From positions 62,001 to 126,000 of the forward strand of contig VDMD01000061.1 in assembly GCA_007026445.1 (NCBI GenBank): a DNA stretch of 64,000 nt, in the 5' to 3' direction. This document shows, in pieces, positions 29,396 to 40,792 of this stretch (position 1 is the stretch's first letter; every line of letters starts with the position of its first letter). The stretch is from Schizophyllum amplum. Lineage: Eukaryota; Basidiomycota; Agaricomycetes; Agaricales; Schizophyllaceae. Below the pieces are notes generated by a model. The model saw only the letters and a program-made list of their open reading frames with translations, was not told the DNA's origin and searched no databases. The translations under genes were made by a program, and so were the position numbers.

Positions 29396-30781
29396 ATGGC
29401 CTTCGACACGTCCTATCGCGTCTTCCAGGAATCTGGCCTGCGCTTCTACGTGGACTGTGACGGTTGTCCTTGGTACACGCACCCGGTCGAGCCGAAGAAG
29501 ACGAAGAAACGGGTGCCACTCAGCCGCGAGGTGCGCACTCAACCATCTCTTCTACCCACTCCTCCTGACGCCTCTTTTCCCAGATGGTGGTGCAGCCTGA
29601 TCAGCACGAAGCTCAAGTCGGCACTGACCCTCCAGCGCGCGCCTTCAGCACCGATCTTACTAACGCGGTGGCCACAAACTCGATGGACGATGCGCAGCCC
29701 GCCAAGCAGGACTTTGCGCTTCCACCATCGCTCCTGGAACCCACGAATACCCTGTGGACCAAGCGCAAGTACCTATTCAAACCAAGACCCTCTGGTCTGC
29801 CTTCCTTCAAGGACGCCGAAGAAGTGCGTGCTTTGCGTTTATCTTCTCTAGTTGAAGTGCTGACCACCATTACAGGACATCGACCGGTTCCAGAGCGATC
29901 CCGAGGAACCTGTGACACGGGACAAAGAATACCTTAGCATCCACCCCCGTCGCGCTCGGGCCAAGTTCATCTACGAGGACAGGCAGAGGTACAGGGAGGC
30001 TCGCCAGCGCGAGGTGAGTAAGCTCGGTACTACTATATCCGTCTCACCTTCATTTCCGATCACTTGCGTCCCCTACTCTATAGCACAATGACTGACCACG
30101 CGTCTGCAGAAGCAAGGCCTCGAGCACGATCAAGCGTTGCTCCTCGAGTGGGCGCTCACCGGCGGGGCCATCGACGAGAAGACGCGTCGCGCGACGCTGC
30201 GGAGGCGCGACAAGACGAAGGCGCCTGCGGCCCAGCGAATCACGATGATGGCGACGATGCCTCCTGCGGAGATATGGAAGTACAAGCAGGTGTTGCGTAT
30301 CGAAGTGGCGAGGCTCGCTCGACGTGCGGAGGAAGAAGCTCGTCAGCAGGAGAATGAAGTACAGGAGGCTGATCAAATGGACGAGGTGGACGGTGCGCGG
30401 GAGGGGCTTCGCGCACCAGAGGAGGTTCGCGCACCAGAGGAGGTTCGCGCACAAGAGGAGGCTCGCGCACCAGAGGAGGCTCGCGCACAAGAGGAGGCTC
30501 GCGTACAAGAGGAGGCTCCTGCACAGGAAAAGGCTTGCGGACAGGGGAAGGCCCGGCGCGCGAGGGAGATGGACGTCCAGATCGAGAGGCGACGTCCACG
30601 AAGTGAGGATTCTGAGCGGGAGGATAACGAAGAGGAGTTGGAGCGCCGGCGGCGTAGGAGATCCAGGGAGAACGCTCAGCGCGATCGGGATGGCCGCTCG
30701 CGGGGACGTGAGGGCGCAGAGGACTCTCGGCGGGCGCGCGGACGCCTTCTGGTTCAACGCCTTTCCGAGGCCTACTACTGA
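29396..30781 (+). CDS. Lineage-specific protein family, member A
   Basis: Unrecognised function. Four exons joined in phase 0: 29396-29530, 29584-29823, 29876-30013, 30110-30781, about 394 residues. The N-terminus (MAFDTSYRVFQESGLRFYV) is followed by a conserved block LLEPTNTLWTKRKYLFKPR, an Arg/Glu-rich helix, a second conserved block LLLEWALTGGAIDEKTRR, and a long charged coiled coil. The coiled coil contains eight tandem six-residue units of the type RAPEEV/RAQEEA (18-bp repeats, about 30405-30535) and ends in an Arg/Asp/Glu-rich tail. Two paralogues in this window (35886-37860 and 60974-62271) keep the same four-exon plan, with phase-0 introns at matching places. No signal peptide or membrane segment. 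Composition suggests a nuclear or cytoskeletal scaffold, but that is only a guess. Confidence 0.8.
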
Positions 30782-31336
30782 TGCGTTGTCGACCTTTCAT
30801 GTCCTTGTACTCATCTTCTGTGATATATTGTAAATCCTGTATGTTCATGAGGAGGCAGTCACCCACAGTTTCATTTGAATCCTCGGCGTCGAGAGATGAT
30901 CGATGATTTGCTTCCGTCTCTAACTCCCTCCGGAGCGCCTTGTTCCCCATGGAGTTAAAGGTGATGTCACTGGCCATAAACGCTCGCGAGTCGCGTGATT
31001 GTGTGGGGGGGGGGACCGAACACGGTCAGACTTATGTCTACTTATTATCGTTACTTCTCTCAGTCATGTGCTTGCTCTCAGCAGAGAGATGGGGACGGGA
31101 TCGTAGGGGCATGACGTCGTCCACAGGAGAAGCAGCGTGCAGGCGACGGCGCAAATTCCTGAACCACCGCAACCAGTCTCCACTCAGCAAGGCAGAACTC
31201 TATTTCCTCTCTGTAGCTCATATAGAGCAAGCGCACGGGGTAAGAGAACGATAGAACATTGCCCTCGTATGCGGAAACAAAGGTAGGCTAAGCAGCCCTG
31301 CACTCCCTCCGGAAAACTGCGTCTAGTATAGAGTCA

Positions 31337-31678
31337 TCAGCCTCGGGTAACGTGAAGCTTGGTTGTCGCACGTCGGTCTCGCTGGAGAAGGGATTCATTG
31401 CATCTACCGCTTCGCTCAACTATGCTGCTTGTACAGTAGAGTTTTCGGATGGTGACTGCTTCGAGGTCTGTTAGCAAAAAATCGTGCATATCCTGCAGTT
31501 CGCTCGAAATAAGAATTGCGTATATGCGACACGAGAAGGGGAGAGAGTGTAGGCCGTCGGAAGATGTCGATGAGGAGGGATCAGGCCCCTCGTCGGGAAG
31601 AGGGTACTCCCTGTTGCTATAATTATCTTCAGTGGCTGCTGCGGACTCCACCAATGTTGAACTTGGACTTACAGCCAC
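31337..31678 (-). CDS. Small hypothetical protein
   Basis: A 113-codon frame with ATG, an acidic Ser/Pro-rich N-terminus and a more hydrophobic middle (CRIYAILISSELQDMHDFLLTDLEAV). No family recognised. It could be a single-exon remnant or a chance frame; 30782-31973 holds nothing else I can support. Confidence 0.25.
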   Translation of the reverse strand: MAVSPSSTLVESAAATEDNYSNREYPLPDEGPDPSSSTSSDGLHSLPFSCRIYAILISSELQDMHDFLLTDLEAVTIRKLYCTSSIVERSGRCNESLLQRDRRATTKLHVTRG

Positions 31679-31973
31679 CCACAGGTCTCTGTAATCTTCC
31701 TCCAGCTGTCTCGCCGCGATTGAAGCCTCCTTTCCACTGACAGGACGGTGGTGGAAGGCAAGCAGCTCGCCCCTGAGTCCTCCACGCGCCCGTAACCATG
31801 AGGTTCAAACTCCGCCCGGCGGTGACTTCGTTGGCGACACGATCTTCAGGCCGCTGCTCTTTCTTCCTCCCGCCATCGTCCGCACCTTTGTTGACTCGAA
31901 GTCGGCATTCCACTCATTGGCTTCTCCGGACGCAGCGCGAACTCTCAGCCTCTTTTTCCAGCATCCAACCACA

Positions 31974-33242
31974 ATGTCTCCCGTCGCGCCCATTCTCCTT
32001 TCCTCCGTCCTCTTGGCAGGGCTCGTAAGGGCACAAGACGCTACCGGCACCTTCCCGGAGACTCCATTGGCTAGCAAGCACTTTCAATACCCGGACGAGA
32101 TTGTGCGTGTCCATTGGTGCATCCCGCATGATGTGCTGACGCCTTCTGTAGCCTTACAAGGTCGACACCGATGTAGGCCTCATCCGCGGCACGCAGTTCG
32201 GTTACAACCTCTGCAACTCTACTACTGAGGGCCAGGACGCCCTGTGCCAGACGAGCTTCCTCAACTCTCTTGATGGTGCGTAACCGAATTGGCGATCACG
32301 GACGCATCACTCATCAACCAATACAGACTTCTGCCTCTGGGCACCATCCGAGCCCAACTCTATGATCGCAGACACCGAGGGCGAGGAGGTCGCGTGGTGC
32401 ACGAAGCCCGGTCGCGGCACGCGCCTTATCCCCGACGGTGCCCTCACCGGTGTGCAGTTCATGCGCACCTCCGCATACGTGCAGGTCATCGGGTTCATCG
32501 ACCAGACCAAGATCAACATCGCCGACGGCGACTTCGGTGGAGAGCTCGACCCTCACGGTGCCGACCTCCGCGGTAACCCCATGGGCGGCCTCGTCTACTC
32601 CACGGCATTCAGCTCAAGCGGCGACGAATACACTCAGATGATTGAGTGGCACAAGTACGTGCTGAATGTATACTTGTCTACCGCCCTTGCTTACAATGAA
32701 ACAGCTTCATGGGTGGCAACGCCTTCTGCTTCAAGGTCTGCGACCCATCCAACGAGCACGCCGCGGACTACTGCCAGCACATTTACGACCGCATCGGCTG
32801 CGCCTACAACGCGCCCAACAACGCTCAGGACAAGGTCTTCGAGTCCTGCGAGGGCGAGCTGCAGGACTTCCCCGGCGTCTACACCGGCGACGACGGCCAG
32901 ATCACCACCTACACCCAGCCCCCCGAGTCCCTCGGCGCGATCACGACGATGCCGTACCAGCCCAAGGTGCCCGCCTCGTCTAACTGCCAGTCGTTCACGA
33001 GCGCGGAGCTGTACTCGGCGCTGGCGAGCGGCAGCGGCGGCTTGTCGGGCAGTGGCAGCGGGACTGCGTCGGGGTCGCAGGGCTCGGCGACGGGCTCTAG
33101 CTCGGCTAGTGGCTCGGCGGCGGCGGCGTCAAACAGCAACGCGGCGATGGGTGCGCGTGTTGGTGGTGAGGGTGTCGCATGGACGGCCATGTTCTGGGTC
33201 GCGGCTGCTGCTATCGCGGGTGCCGTGGGCGTCATGGCGTAG
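31974..33242 (+). CDS. Secreted, probably GPI-anchored glycoprotein ('macrophage-activating glycoprotein' type)
   Basis: A cell-surface protein widespread in basidiomycetes; biochemical role unknown. Four introns, all in phase: exons 31974-32102, 32152-32275, 32327-32654, 32705-33242, about 372 residues. Signal peptide of about 20 residues (MSPVAPILLSSVLLAGLVRA, cleavage before QDATG). The core has family landmarks YKVDTDVGLIRGTQFGYN, FCLWAPSEPNS, EEVAWCTKPGRGTR and NPMGGLVYSTAF, with paired cysteines (CFKVCDP, DYCQHIYDRIGC) and the motif YTQPPESLG. The last 75 residues are Ser/Gly/Ala rich and end in a hydrophobic segment (WTAMFWVAAAAIAGAVGVMA) with no charged tail, as for a GPI anchor. The upstream region is CT-rich. 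Complete and apparently functional. Confidence 0.88.
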
Positions 33243-34849
33243 GTGCGCAGCTGACGCTGCAGACGTCGGTGTGGAGGCGTTTGTGTAGGCTATATTGATG
33301 CTGCTCGGAAGGAGCACCTGGCTCTGTTCACAGCACTCTTGGGGACTTTCTTCGTTGTGGGCGCTAGCTTCTTCGCTGTAGGCGCTATCGCTTTTTCTGT
33401 CGTGGGTGCTATCGTGTATTTACTATCGGACTAATAATGCATCTTGGATGATTGCTGGAATCATTGTTGGGACAGTTGACTGTACCAGTCTCGCGGGATT
33501 GTGCCCGGGCCTCTATGCACATTGCTTGTCATGCGTCGGAAGCTCTACGGACTCAGCCAGTAGGCCTTGGGGGTGTCGGAGACGCTACTAGCAACAGCTT
33601 CTTGAAGATTGTGTATTTAGCCCGAAACTTTATGTCGCGCACTGAGCGTGCGAGGCACAAGGAGGAGACATGTTGACCGCATAGGGAACAAGGCCTTCTA
33701 TATGGGGATGGAAGCGGAAGCAAAGTTTCAAGGGCGTAAAAGTGCCACCTTGAAGTTGGGCCTCTCGAAGGACAGCGATACAGACCTTTCGGAAATGCTT
33801 GCTTGATCAGGAAAGTGATGCAGATCAAAAATCAAAACCCGCGAAAAATCAAGAAAATGAGAATGGCGCCTTGCAGCATCGTTGGCTGCGTCCTGGCCTA
33901 CGAGATAAATACAGACGAGTGCAGCAAGCCACTGAGAGAAAGAACGAAGCGAAAAGCGGCTCCCGACGTCGAGAAACGCGAGGGCGCCGCTCGGACACGT
34001 CATCAGGCGCGCGCCTCGACGCGGGTGGTCTTCTGTCAGCCCCCAGCATCCGGTTCCGCCTCGGATTGAGGCCATAAGTGTACGAGTACGACGATCCAAT
34101 GCATAGACTAGTTACTCTGTAAGTGAGCGTGCCAGACGTGAGCGCACGCACGGTGCTCCCAGAGAGCGATGGCGGAGCACGTCCGCGCGCCGTGAGACCT
34201 GCCTGCGGCGTTGTAGAGAGTGTAGAGCATGTGTATAGCATGCCCATAAGACTTACAAAGCCCTATACTCGCCTTGATGGCCTTGCTACATGGCCCTGTA
34301 GATGGCCTTTGGCAAATGGCATCTCGCTGGAAGACGACGCAATCAGCCTCATCCCGTCAGGAGACAAGTTCCTGCACTCTGTTGGCGTTCTGTACGTGTA
34401 CGAGCAATTTCTGGACCGCCCAAAAGGAAAGCTTGGGTGCAAGCACGCCAGCGGCGGCGGCGGTAGAGCTGCAGGCTGGCTGCAGGTAATCAGTGCTGCT
34501 GCCTGATCACAGCTCACGGCCTACTTTGCAATATCTGTGTGGTATATTGTATGTATATACAGTCTATAAGGGACGGATGTGGCCCAGCACCAGCTGCAGA
34601 GCTGTGGCGGCGCCAGTGGAGGCCGCCCGCGTCGAGGCGCGCGTTTGATGACGTGTCCGAGCGGCGCCCTCGCGTTTCTCGACGTCGGGAGCCGCTTTTC
34701 GCTTCGTTCTTTCTCTCACGAAATGATAGCGGCTTGCTGCACTCGTTTGTATTTATCTCGTAGGCCAGGACGCAGCCAACGATGCTGCAAGGCGTCGTTC
34801 TCATTTTCTTGATTTTTCGCGGGTTTTGATTTTTGATCTGCATCACTTT

Positions 34850-35702
34850 ACTAAACGCTATTCCCCCAACGCGTTCAGCATCACGTGACCCTTCCCACGC
34901 CGAGCGAGAGATGCGCCTTGCGCACCATGCAAAGGGCCGTCAAGGATAGGTTTGCTTACCACATGTACTGCAGCTAAGGAAGACATATATAAGGTGGTAT
35001 GAACCTTCAGTAGCAGCTCAGAAAACTGGCACGGCTGAGTGGCAGCCACCAGCTCTTTGTACATAGGCGTTGGCCACACTGCACTGTACGTGGTTGTTTA
35101 GCGTAACGGGCCGACAGGTCGGCCATGGGACTGCGTGGGTTCGATCCCTGCCGTACAATTTTTAGTTTACGTCCAGTTTTTGTTGCTGGAACCTGTTGCG
35201 TCGGTCCACATTGTCCCCTAGAACAACCGCGCACCACCTTTACCATTTAAATTTTCAGCCGTTTTGTCGCGAGTCAAGAAATGGGAACTTTCTCTGCGTA
35301 CTCGGCAAAGTCCGAGGGTGATGCGCCCCGACGGCGTTGACGGGTGGTAAGAGCCTCGATGCCAACAAGCCCCGTAGTACTTACACGACATACGGGTATA
35401 CTCACCGCACCCGCTGTGCTCTTCTTCGGTTAGTCTTGCGGTCGCAGAGGCCCTTCAGACCCGTTCGACTTGTGTTTGACCTGCATAAACAACCGATATA
35501 TAATTTGACTCGGTGGACCTTGGAGCAGATACTTCTTCAAAAGCTTCCAAATAGGTGTCTCATTTCGTATGTAGACTGAGGCGGAAAAGCAACGCGAGGG
35601 CGAAGCTTAGCATGACTCGGCCGTCGCACGGCTAAGTCAGAGTATGTGGCGTGGGAAGAAGTCACGTGATGCTGAACGCGTTGGGGGAATAGCGTTTAGT
35701 CT
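34850..35702. mobile_element. Nested TIR element of 853 bp carrying a tRNA-like unit
   Basis: Terminal inverted repeats of about 50 bp (ACTAAACGCTATTCCCCC on the left, its complement on the right) enclose non-coding DNA. TCACTTT is duplicated on both sides (34843-34849, 35703-35709). The matching left arm of the outer element (around 33800-33830) has one uninterrupted copy of the target, so it is an empty site proving the insertion. A 7-bp (possibly 8-bp with one mismatch) target duplication hints at hAT, but no transposase is present. Confidence 0.75.
35085..35157 (+). ncRNA. tRNA-like Pol III unit inside the nested element
   Basis: 73 nt between a 6-bp acceptor-like pair (TGTACG with CGTACA). 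An A-box-like TTAGCGTAACGGG (35098-35110) and a B-box GGTTCGATCCC (35138-35148) are spaced as in tRNA genes, and a T5 terminator follows at 35159-35163. A T arm (TTCGATC loop) forms with two wobble pairs. The anticodon arm is wrong for a true tRNA: GGCCGAC and GTCGGCC pair around a tiny loop, with no U33. So it is a tRNA-derived transcription unit or SINE-like head rather than a decoding tRNA. Confidence 0.45.
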
Positions 35703-35885
35703 TCACTTTCCTGATCAAGCAAGCATTTCCGAAAGGTCTGTAAGTAGATACTGCATTATGACTCAATTCTAATAGAATATATAATAAATGTTTGAAAATG
35801 AGAGGCGGACGGCTTAGCGGCGCGGATCGGTAAGGACGACTCGGAAGGAGAACGTTCTTTGCCCATCCAATGGATAGAACGTACT

Positions 35886-37860
35886 TCACCATCCTGAGAG
35901 TAGTGTCCTGCACGATGTCAACAGGCCTCCTGCAAACGTGCACTTCTCTTGAGGGTCCGACAAGGCCTTTCCTGCCTCTACCTCAGCCCGACCGGCGCCC
36001 TGCTCCAGCTGACAAGCGTTCAAGTCCTCCTGCTCTTCCTTCACCCGACGAGCTCGGTCTTCGGCCCGACGAGCCTCGCTCTGCAGCCAAAACGCCTCTT
36101 CCTCCAGCCTCCGGGCCTCCTTCGCCTCCCGACGAGCCTTTTTCTCCCTCTTCACCCGCCTCTTCTCCATCTTTTCCTCATACACCCGGACCTGTTCGTT
36201 ATGCACGCGGACCGCTTCCTCATACACGCGGAGCTCCTCCTCATAGATGCGCGCTGCCTCCACCTCCTCCTCGTAGGCACGGACCTCGTCCCACGTCCAT
36301 GCCCCCTGCGGCGGCAATGTCTCGATGAGGACTCGCGTGTACAGGGCCGGCTCCCAGTTCTTCTCCGACTTGTCGTGCATACTGGCCAACCGGTCCTCCT
36401 CGTCGACCGCCCCGCCGGTGAGCTCCCATTCCTCCATCAGCTCTTGATCGTGACGGATCGCGCCGCGCTGCAGAGATTTTGTCAGCCAGTGTGGAGGACA
36501 CGAGTCGGTGAGGTCCTCCTGGCGGTCGAGCAGCCACGCTAAACATCGAACAAAACTCACCTTATGCTTGAAGTACTTCTGGAATCGATTGTCGGGAGCG
36601 GCGACAAACTGGTATCGCGCGCGGTTGAGATGCGCTCGGAGATATTCTGCGGTATGCTTTTGCGCCTCGTAGACCGTCGGTTCGTTGCGGAATCTGTAGT
36701 ATTGGTGGGCATGATCCTGTACTGTGGTCAGACGTTGTCGTCGAGGATTATGTGCGCCGGGGGACAGTGGCATCATGGAGGTGGAAGAGAACAGACGACA
36801 AAGTGATGAACGGTATAAACAATGGGGTGGATTGCAGGGGTAAAGATGGATGGTGTAGATAACAAAGAGCACGGATAATGACCGCCGAGGATGGAGAACG
36901 CCGGAACCATATACCCGACATAACAAGAACAGCAGCAAAACAAAAGCGCACTACGCACCTCGTAGACGTCCTCAAACACAGGGAATCTACCAAACTGTCT
37001 CGGCCTGAACAGGTATCTACGCTCGGTCCATCTAGCGTCTTGAGGTTCCACGAGCAACGGAGGGAGTGACGCGGCCTGCGCGTCGGGGTCGTCCGTGTCG
37101 CTGGTATCTGCTGTGAGCGTGTCGGTAGATGGTGCTGTGACCGTGCCGGTGGAGGGTGCTGTGACCGTGCCGGTGGAGGCTGCTATGACCGTGCCGGTGG
37201 ATGGCTCTATGACCGCGTCGTGGATGGGTGCTCCGATAGTGCAGTTGGATTGTGCGCCAATGATACCGTTGGACTGTGCGCCGATGGTGCCATTGGACTG
37301 TGCGCCGATGGTATCCTTGGACTGTGCGCCGACGGTGCCGCTGAAGAGTGCTCTAACCGTATTCAAGATGTCCGAGCCGAACGTGCGCTGATTGGGGGCC
37401 TTCTTGTTGTCTTGGGGAGCGTCGACCTGGGGAACCGCCTGGACGTGGAATGCGTGAGTGCGCTGCGGGAGAGATACACGGAGCTGCAGGAAGACAACAT
37501 GGCAAACAGTTGGAGCTGTAAGAGAAACAACCGGAGCTACAAAGAAACAACCAAAGCTGCAAGAGATACAACCGAAGCTGCAGGAGAAAGAACCGAAGCT
37601 GCAAGAGACGCATATGACGGTGCGATGGTAGGATGTAGTGGCATTGACAACGCCTGAGCAGCCTGCGATAACAACGCCCAAGCAAGAAGACAACGCGTGC
37701 GCACCTCCTGTCCCAACGGCAGCGGCACCGACTCCCCCGGCTGGACCTCCTCCCCGTGCGTGTACCAGCCGTCGGCGCGTCGCACTGTGCAGAGGCGTAG
37801 GGGAGACTCCTCGAAGACGCGATGGGCCTGGTACATTGGAGTCAACTCGCGTGAGGCCAT
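35886..37860 (-). CDS. Lineage-specific protein family, member B
   Basis: Paralogue of the gene at 29396. Exons: 37860-37705, 37438-36959, 36716-36561, 36467-35886, all phase 0, about 457 residues. Shared blocks: N-terminus YQAHRVFEESPLRL (compare TSYRVFQESGLRF), LLVEPQDARWTERRYLFRPR, and MEEWELTGGAVDEEDR, each immediately placed relative to an intron as in member A; the third intron is 93 nt here and 96 nt in A. Exon 2 contains two tandem arrays: five units of IGAQSNGT type and three of TGTVTAPS type (24-bp repeats, about 37120-37340). The C-terminus is a Glu/Arg/Ala-rich coiled coil with YEEE motifs. The first intron (37704-37439, 266 nt) is enlarged by 21-bp repeats; its acceptor was chosen to match member A and keep phase. 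Function unknown. Confidence 0.78.
37530..37610. repeat. Minisatellite in the first intron of family member B
   Basis: About three to four 21-bp units of the type AACCGAAGCTGCAAGAGA (plus strand). On the coding strand each unit contains a TCTTGCAG or TCCTGCAG string, that is, a possible 3' splice site, which makes alternative acceptors conceivable. Confidence 0.6.
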
Positions 37861-38028
37861 GTCCGTGTAGCGGGTGTCCCTTGAGAGAGCCGTCGGCTGG
37901 TTGCGGAAGGGCTGGCGGGCGAACGGCCTGCGCGTCGAGAAAGCTGCTGGTCGAAGAGCTGTTGGTCCAAAGAGAGTCCGTCGAGGCAGCGGGTCAAGGC
38001 CAAGTACGCGGTCAAGAACAAGGAGCAA

Positions 38029-40792
38029 GAGCAGGCTCAGCGGAGACCAACAGCCAAACTACACGTGATCGAGAAACAAAGAAGCCGTGACCCTTCGGCT
38101 GGGCCACCGGCATGCATTTCGTGACCATTTATGGAGGACAATGGGCGAACTTTGTTGATCGCATGTTGCGGCGTATGCCGTTCGTCGCCGGTGGTCCTAT
38201 ACGCGTGATGTCAGCTCGACCTGCAAAGCATCCAGGAAATGATGGGAGAGATGTGGATGACGTGGAGAGCAGGGAGGAAAATGCATAAGCGCTGGGCAGA
38301 CGCCGGCTTGAGGCGAGGGTCTAAAGTACACGAGGTGGAAGTGCCTTATCTACGGCGCGCCTGGACGGGTTGACGCTCGAGATGGGTTCAGGGAGGATGA
38401 AGCAAAGCGTTGAATGAAGAAAGCAACAAGTTCTCGCGCCAGCGCCCATCGCCCTTTCAAGCGACGAGAGCACCATTGTTCAAACGATCCTGCGTTTTCA
38501 ACGGATCGACGGCGGAGCACACGTTGTCAGTCGAGTGCATGAGATGTAGTTCGCATGAATCCGCAAGCATGAAGGAGACGCGAACGGACGAAGATGTGAT
38601 CAGGAGCGGAGAACGACCTGTCAGAGTCGGCGGGGAAGGGGCATGTAGCATTCGAGCACGTGCAAGACTTCCTACATCCTCGGACAGGCAAAGATGAGCC
38701 TGACCAGGTGCACAGGTCCAATGCAGGGTTAGGGGATAGACCTCGAGCAAAGCGTGGACTCTCGATCATGTCCGTGGAAGCTGCGCCTTGGGAGGAATAG
38801 AGCCTTTCGTCGTGAACTGGCAGCTTCGGCGCTGAATATGGGCGTTCTCGGATAGGTATCGATGTGTATTGACTGAGGTAAAGAACGTCTATGAAAGGCG
38901 TAGGCGATGCGACGCATCCTTCGTATTCCGCGTACTACATCCCCGACATCTACGGTAGCCCTTTCGCGTGCGTCAGCTTCAATGACATAGAAGGGAGGCG
39001 GAGAGCACGCACATAGTCCCTCCTAAACATGATAAACCCCCATGGGACCTAGGATTCCAGACAGGACGCGTGTAGGTCGAACTTCCGGGCGACCGATGTA
39101 GGCAAAAAGCGGTCGTCCTGGGACTGAGAGACCGAGAACTTGCGCAGGCCGTTTCTAAACGCGATGAGATGCATATCGCTCTCGCAAGAGGGAAGTGCAT
39201 GAGACGAGAGCAGGATGAAGAAGCTGAAAGAGCATGAAAGTCGAGGACAAGGGCGACGCAAAGGCAAAGCGGCCGGACGCGCCTTGTCTTCCTCCCTCAG
39301 AGTCTTCAATCTACAGCTGCAAGCGCTCTATATTCATGGTAGATCCTCCGAAGCACCGGCAACGAATGAATATGTCTATGGACACTGTCTACGTCTGAAG
39401 AAGTAAGACCGCCGATAATGTTCACTGCGTTTGACGAGTCGCGACTCCGAGGTCCCGCAATGTATGAACAGCCAGTGTACGTCGCCTCTTGGATGGAGAT
39501 TCACATGCGGCTCCTGGGCGGCTCGTATGTATCACGAGGGATTGCCGGAAGAAGGACGGATGCTAAGGTATGTCGAACGTCTGGAGGTGTAGACTTTGGG
39601 GATGTGCTCACAACGCTACACCAGCCTGCCACAATTTGTGGATGGCTCGGCGAAGAAGCTCATAGACTCCAGCATAACCTCGGGACCTACATTCAATTGT
39701 CCTTTGTCGCGTCGGGTGCGCAACGGGAAGGCTCGCTCACTCGCGCCACCCTCAGCAGAGTTCTACAATTTCGGTGAGCATCTGCTTCGCTGAATCCTGC
39801 ACCCACTCACAGAAATGGAATCAGAGGTCGCTTTCGACCTGTGAGCCTGAGCTCCTAGCCGGAGAGCTCAGATAACTGAAGGAGGATATCGAGGATGTCC
39901 TTCGCTTTGGGCTCTCGTGGCATCTGGTGGGTGGTCCTCATTTAGCTCTTGCCTTGTGCTGCCAGAGGACCGACTCGTCTTGCGATACCAGAAGACTCGG
40001 TCATATGGCTTGAGTCCGTTGGATCCCCTTTCAAACGGCTGTCGCGGCAGGTTTATGGGGTGTGTGAGGAGAAGCGCTCGAAGAATTGCTGATTTGACAT
40101 TTATGCCCAAACTGACGGTGAATGCGTATGCGGCGAGGAACTTCACTTACCAGAAGGCAATGCGATGAGGAATAACCGGCGGGGCGAGGATGGGTCCTGT
40201 TATCCTCGTAGCTCGCTCCGTCGCGCTCTCGCCCTTCAGTCCGAGTCTGCCGTTCGACAATGTTATCCTGCCAGTCTGCTGAACTTCACATGAATTCACT
40301 TGCTTATGAATGACTGACCTGCTTCAGGTCCTATAACTTGCGCGGTCACAACGTCAAGAGGTCATAACCAGCAAGACAGGTCCTATGGCCCCGTCCGGAG
40401 CATTGCAGGTCCAGCGTCGCTGAACCGGCCTGCTGCAGGACATCAGCATCGCGTACTACCAGTGTCCTACTTACCTTGGCTTGCCTTCCCTTGCCCTTCT
40501 TGTGTTTTGCCTGTTCACGCTCACGTTCACTACAACGTTCACGTTCAAGTGCGTGTTTGACATTGTGTCTCTGATTATCTAACATGCCATCAGCGCCATC
40601 AGCGAGAGTGCCATTGTTCTACCTTTCCGCTGCTCGGACCGGCGTCGCCGGCACGGTCGGAGTTCCCCCTCGTTGCCGTGAACCCCGCTTTTTACTCGCC
40701 CTTTTTCCACACTCCGACTTTCTCTCCCACTCCCACCTCCCGTCGACTTGCACTTGCCCTTCCCTCAGCTCACGGTCTCTCGCCCGTCTGTC
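38029..40792. other. Gene-poor stretch
   Basis: No gene I can support. A minus-strand frame at 38750-38457 and plus-strand frames at 39418-39777 and 39596-39793 have some protein-like composition but no recognised motif. The CT-rich tract at about 40690-40780 is the leader of the next gene. Confidence 0.35.

Larger units (their letters stand above)
33781..35740. mobile_element. TIR element flanked by TA, with another element nested in its right arm
   Basis: Arms of about 250 bp in inverted orientation (left 33781-34031; right about 34618-34849 continued at 35703-35740) begin CAGACCTTTCGG and end CCGAAAGGTCTG. A TA dinucleotide flanks both ends (33779-33780, 35741-35742), as in Tc1/mariner-type insertions. 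The arms are very similar. The interior (about 34032-34617) has only short frames and no transposase, so this is a non-autonomous or foldback element. The class is inferred only from the TA target and the CAG terminus. Confidence 0.65.

Noticed and set aside
35085..35157. Functional tRNA gene
   Set aside because: The anticodon arm lacks a 7-nt loop and U33, and the T arm has two wobble pairs; kept only as a tRNA-like unit.
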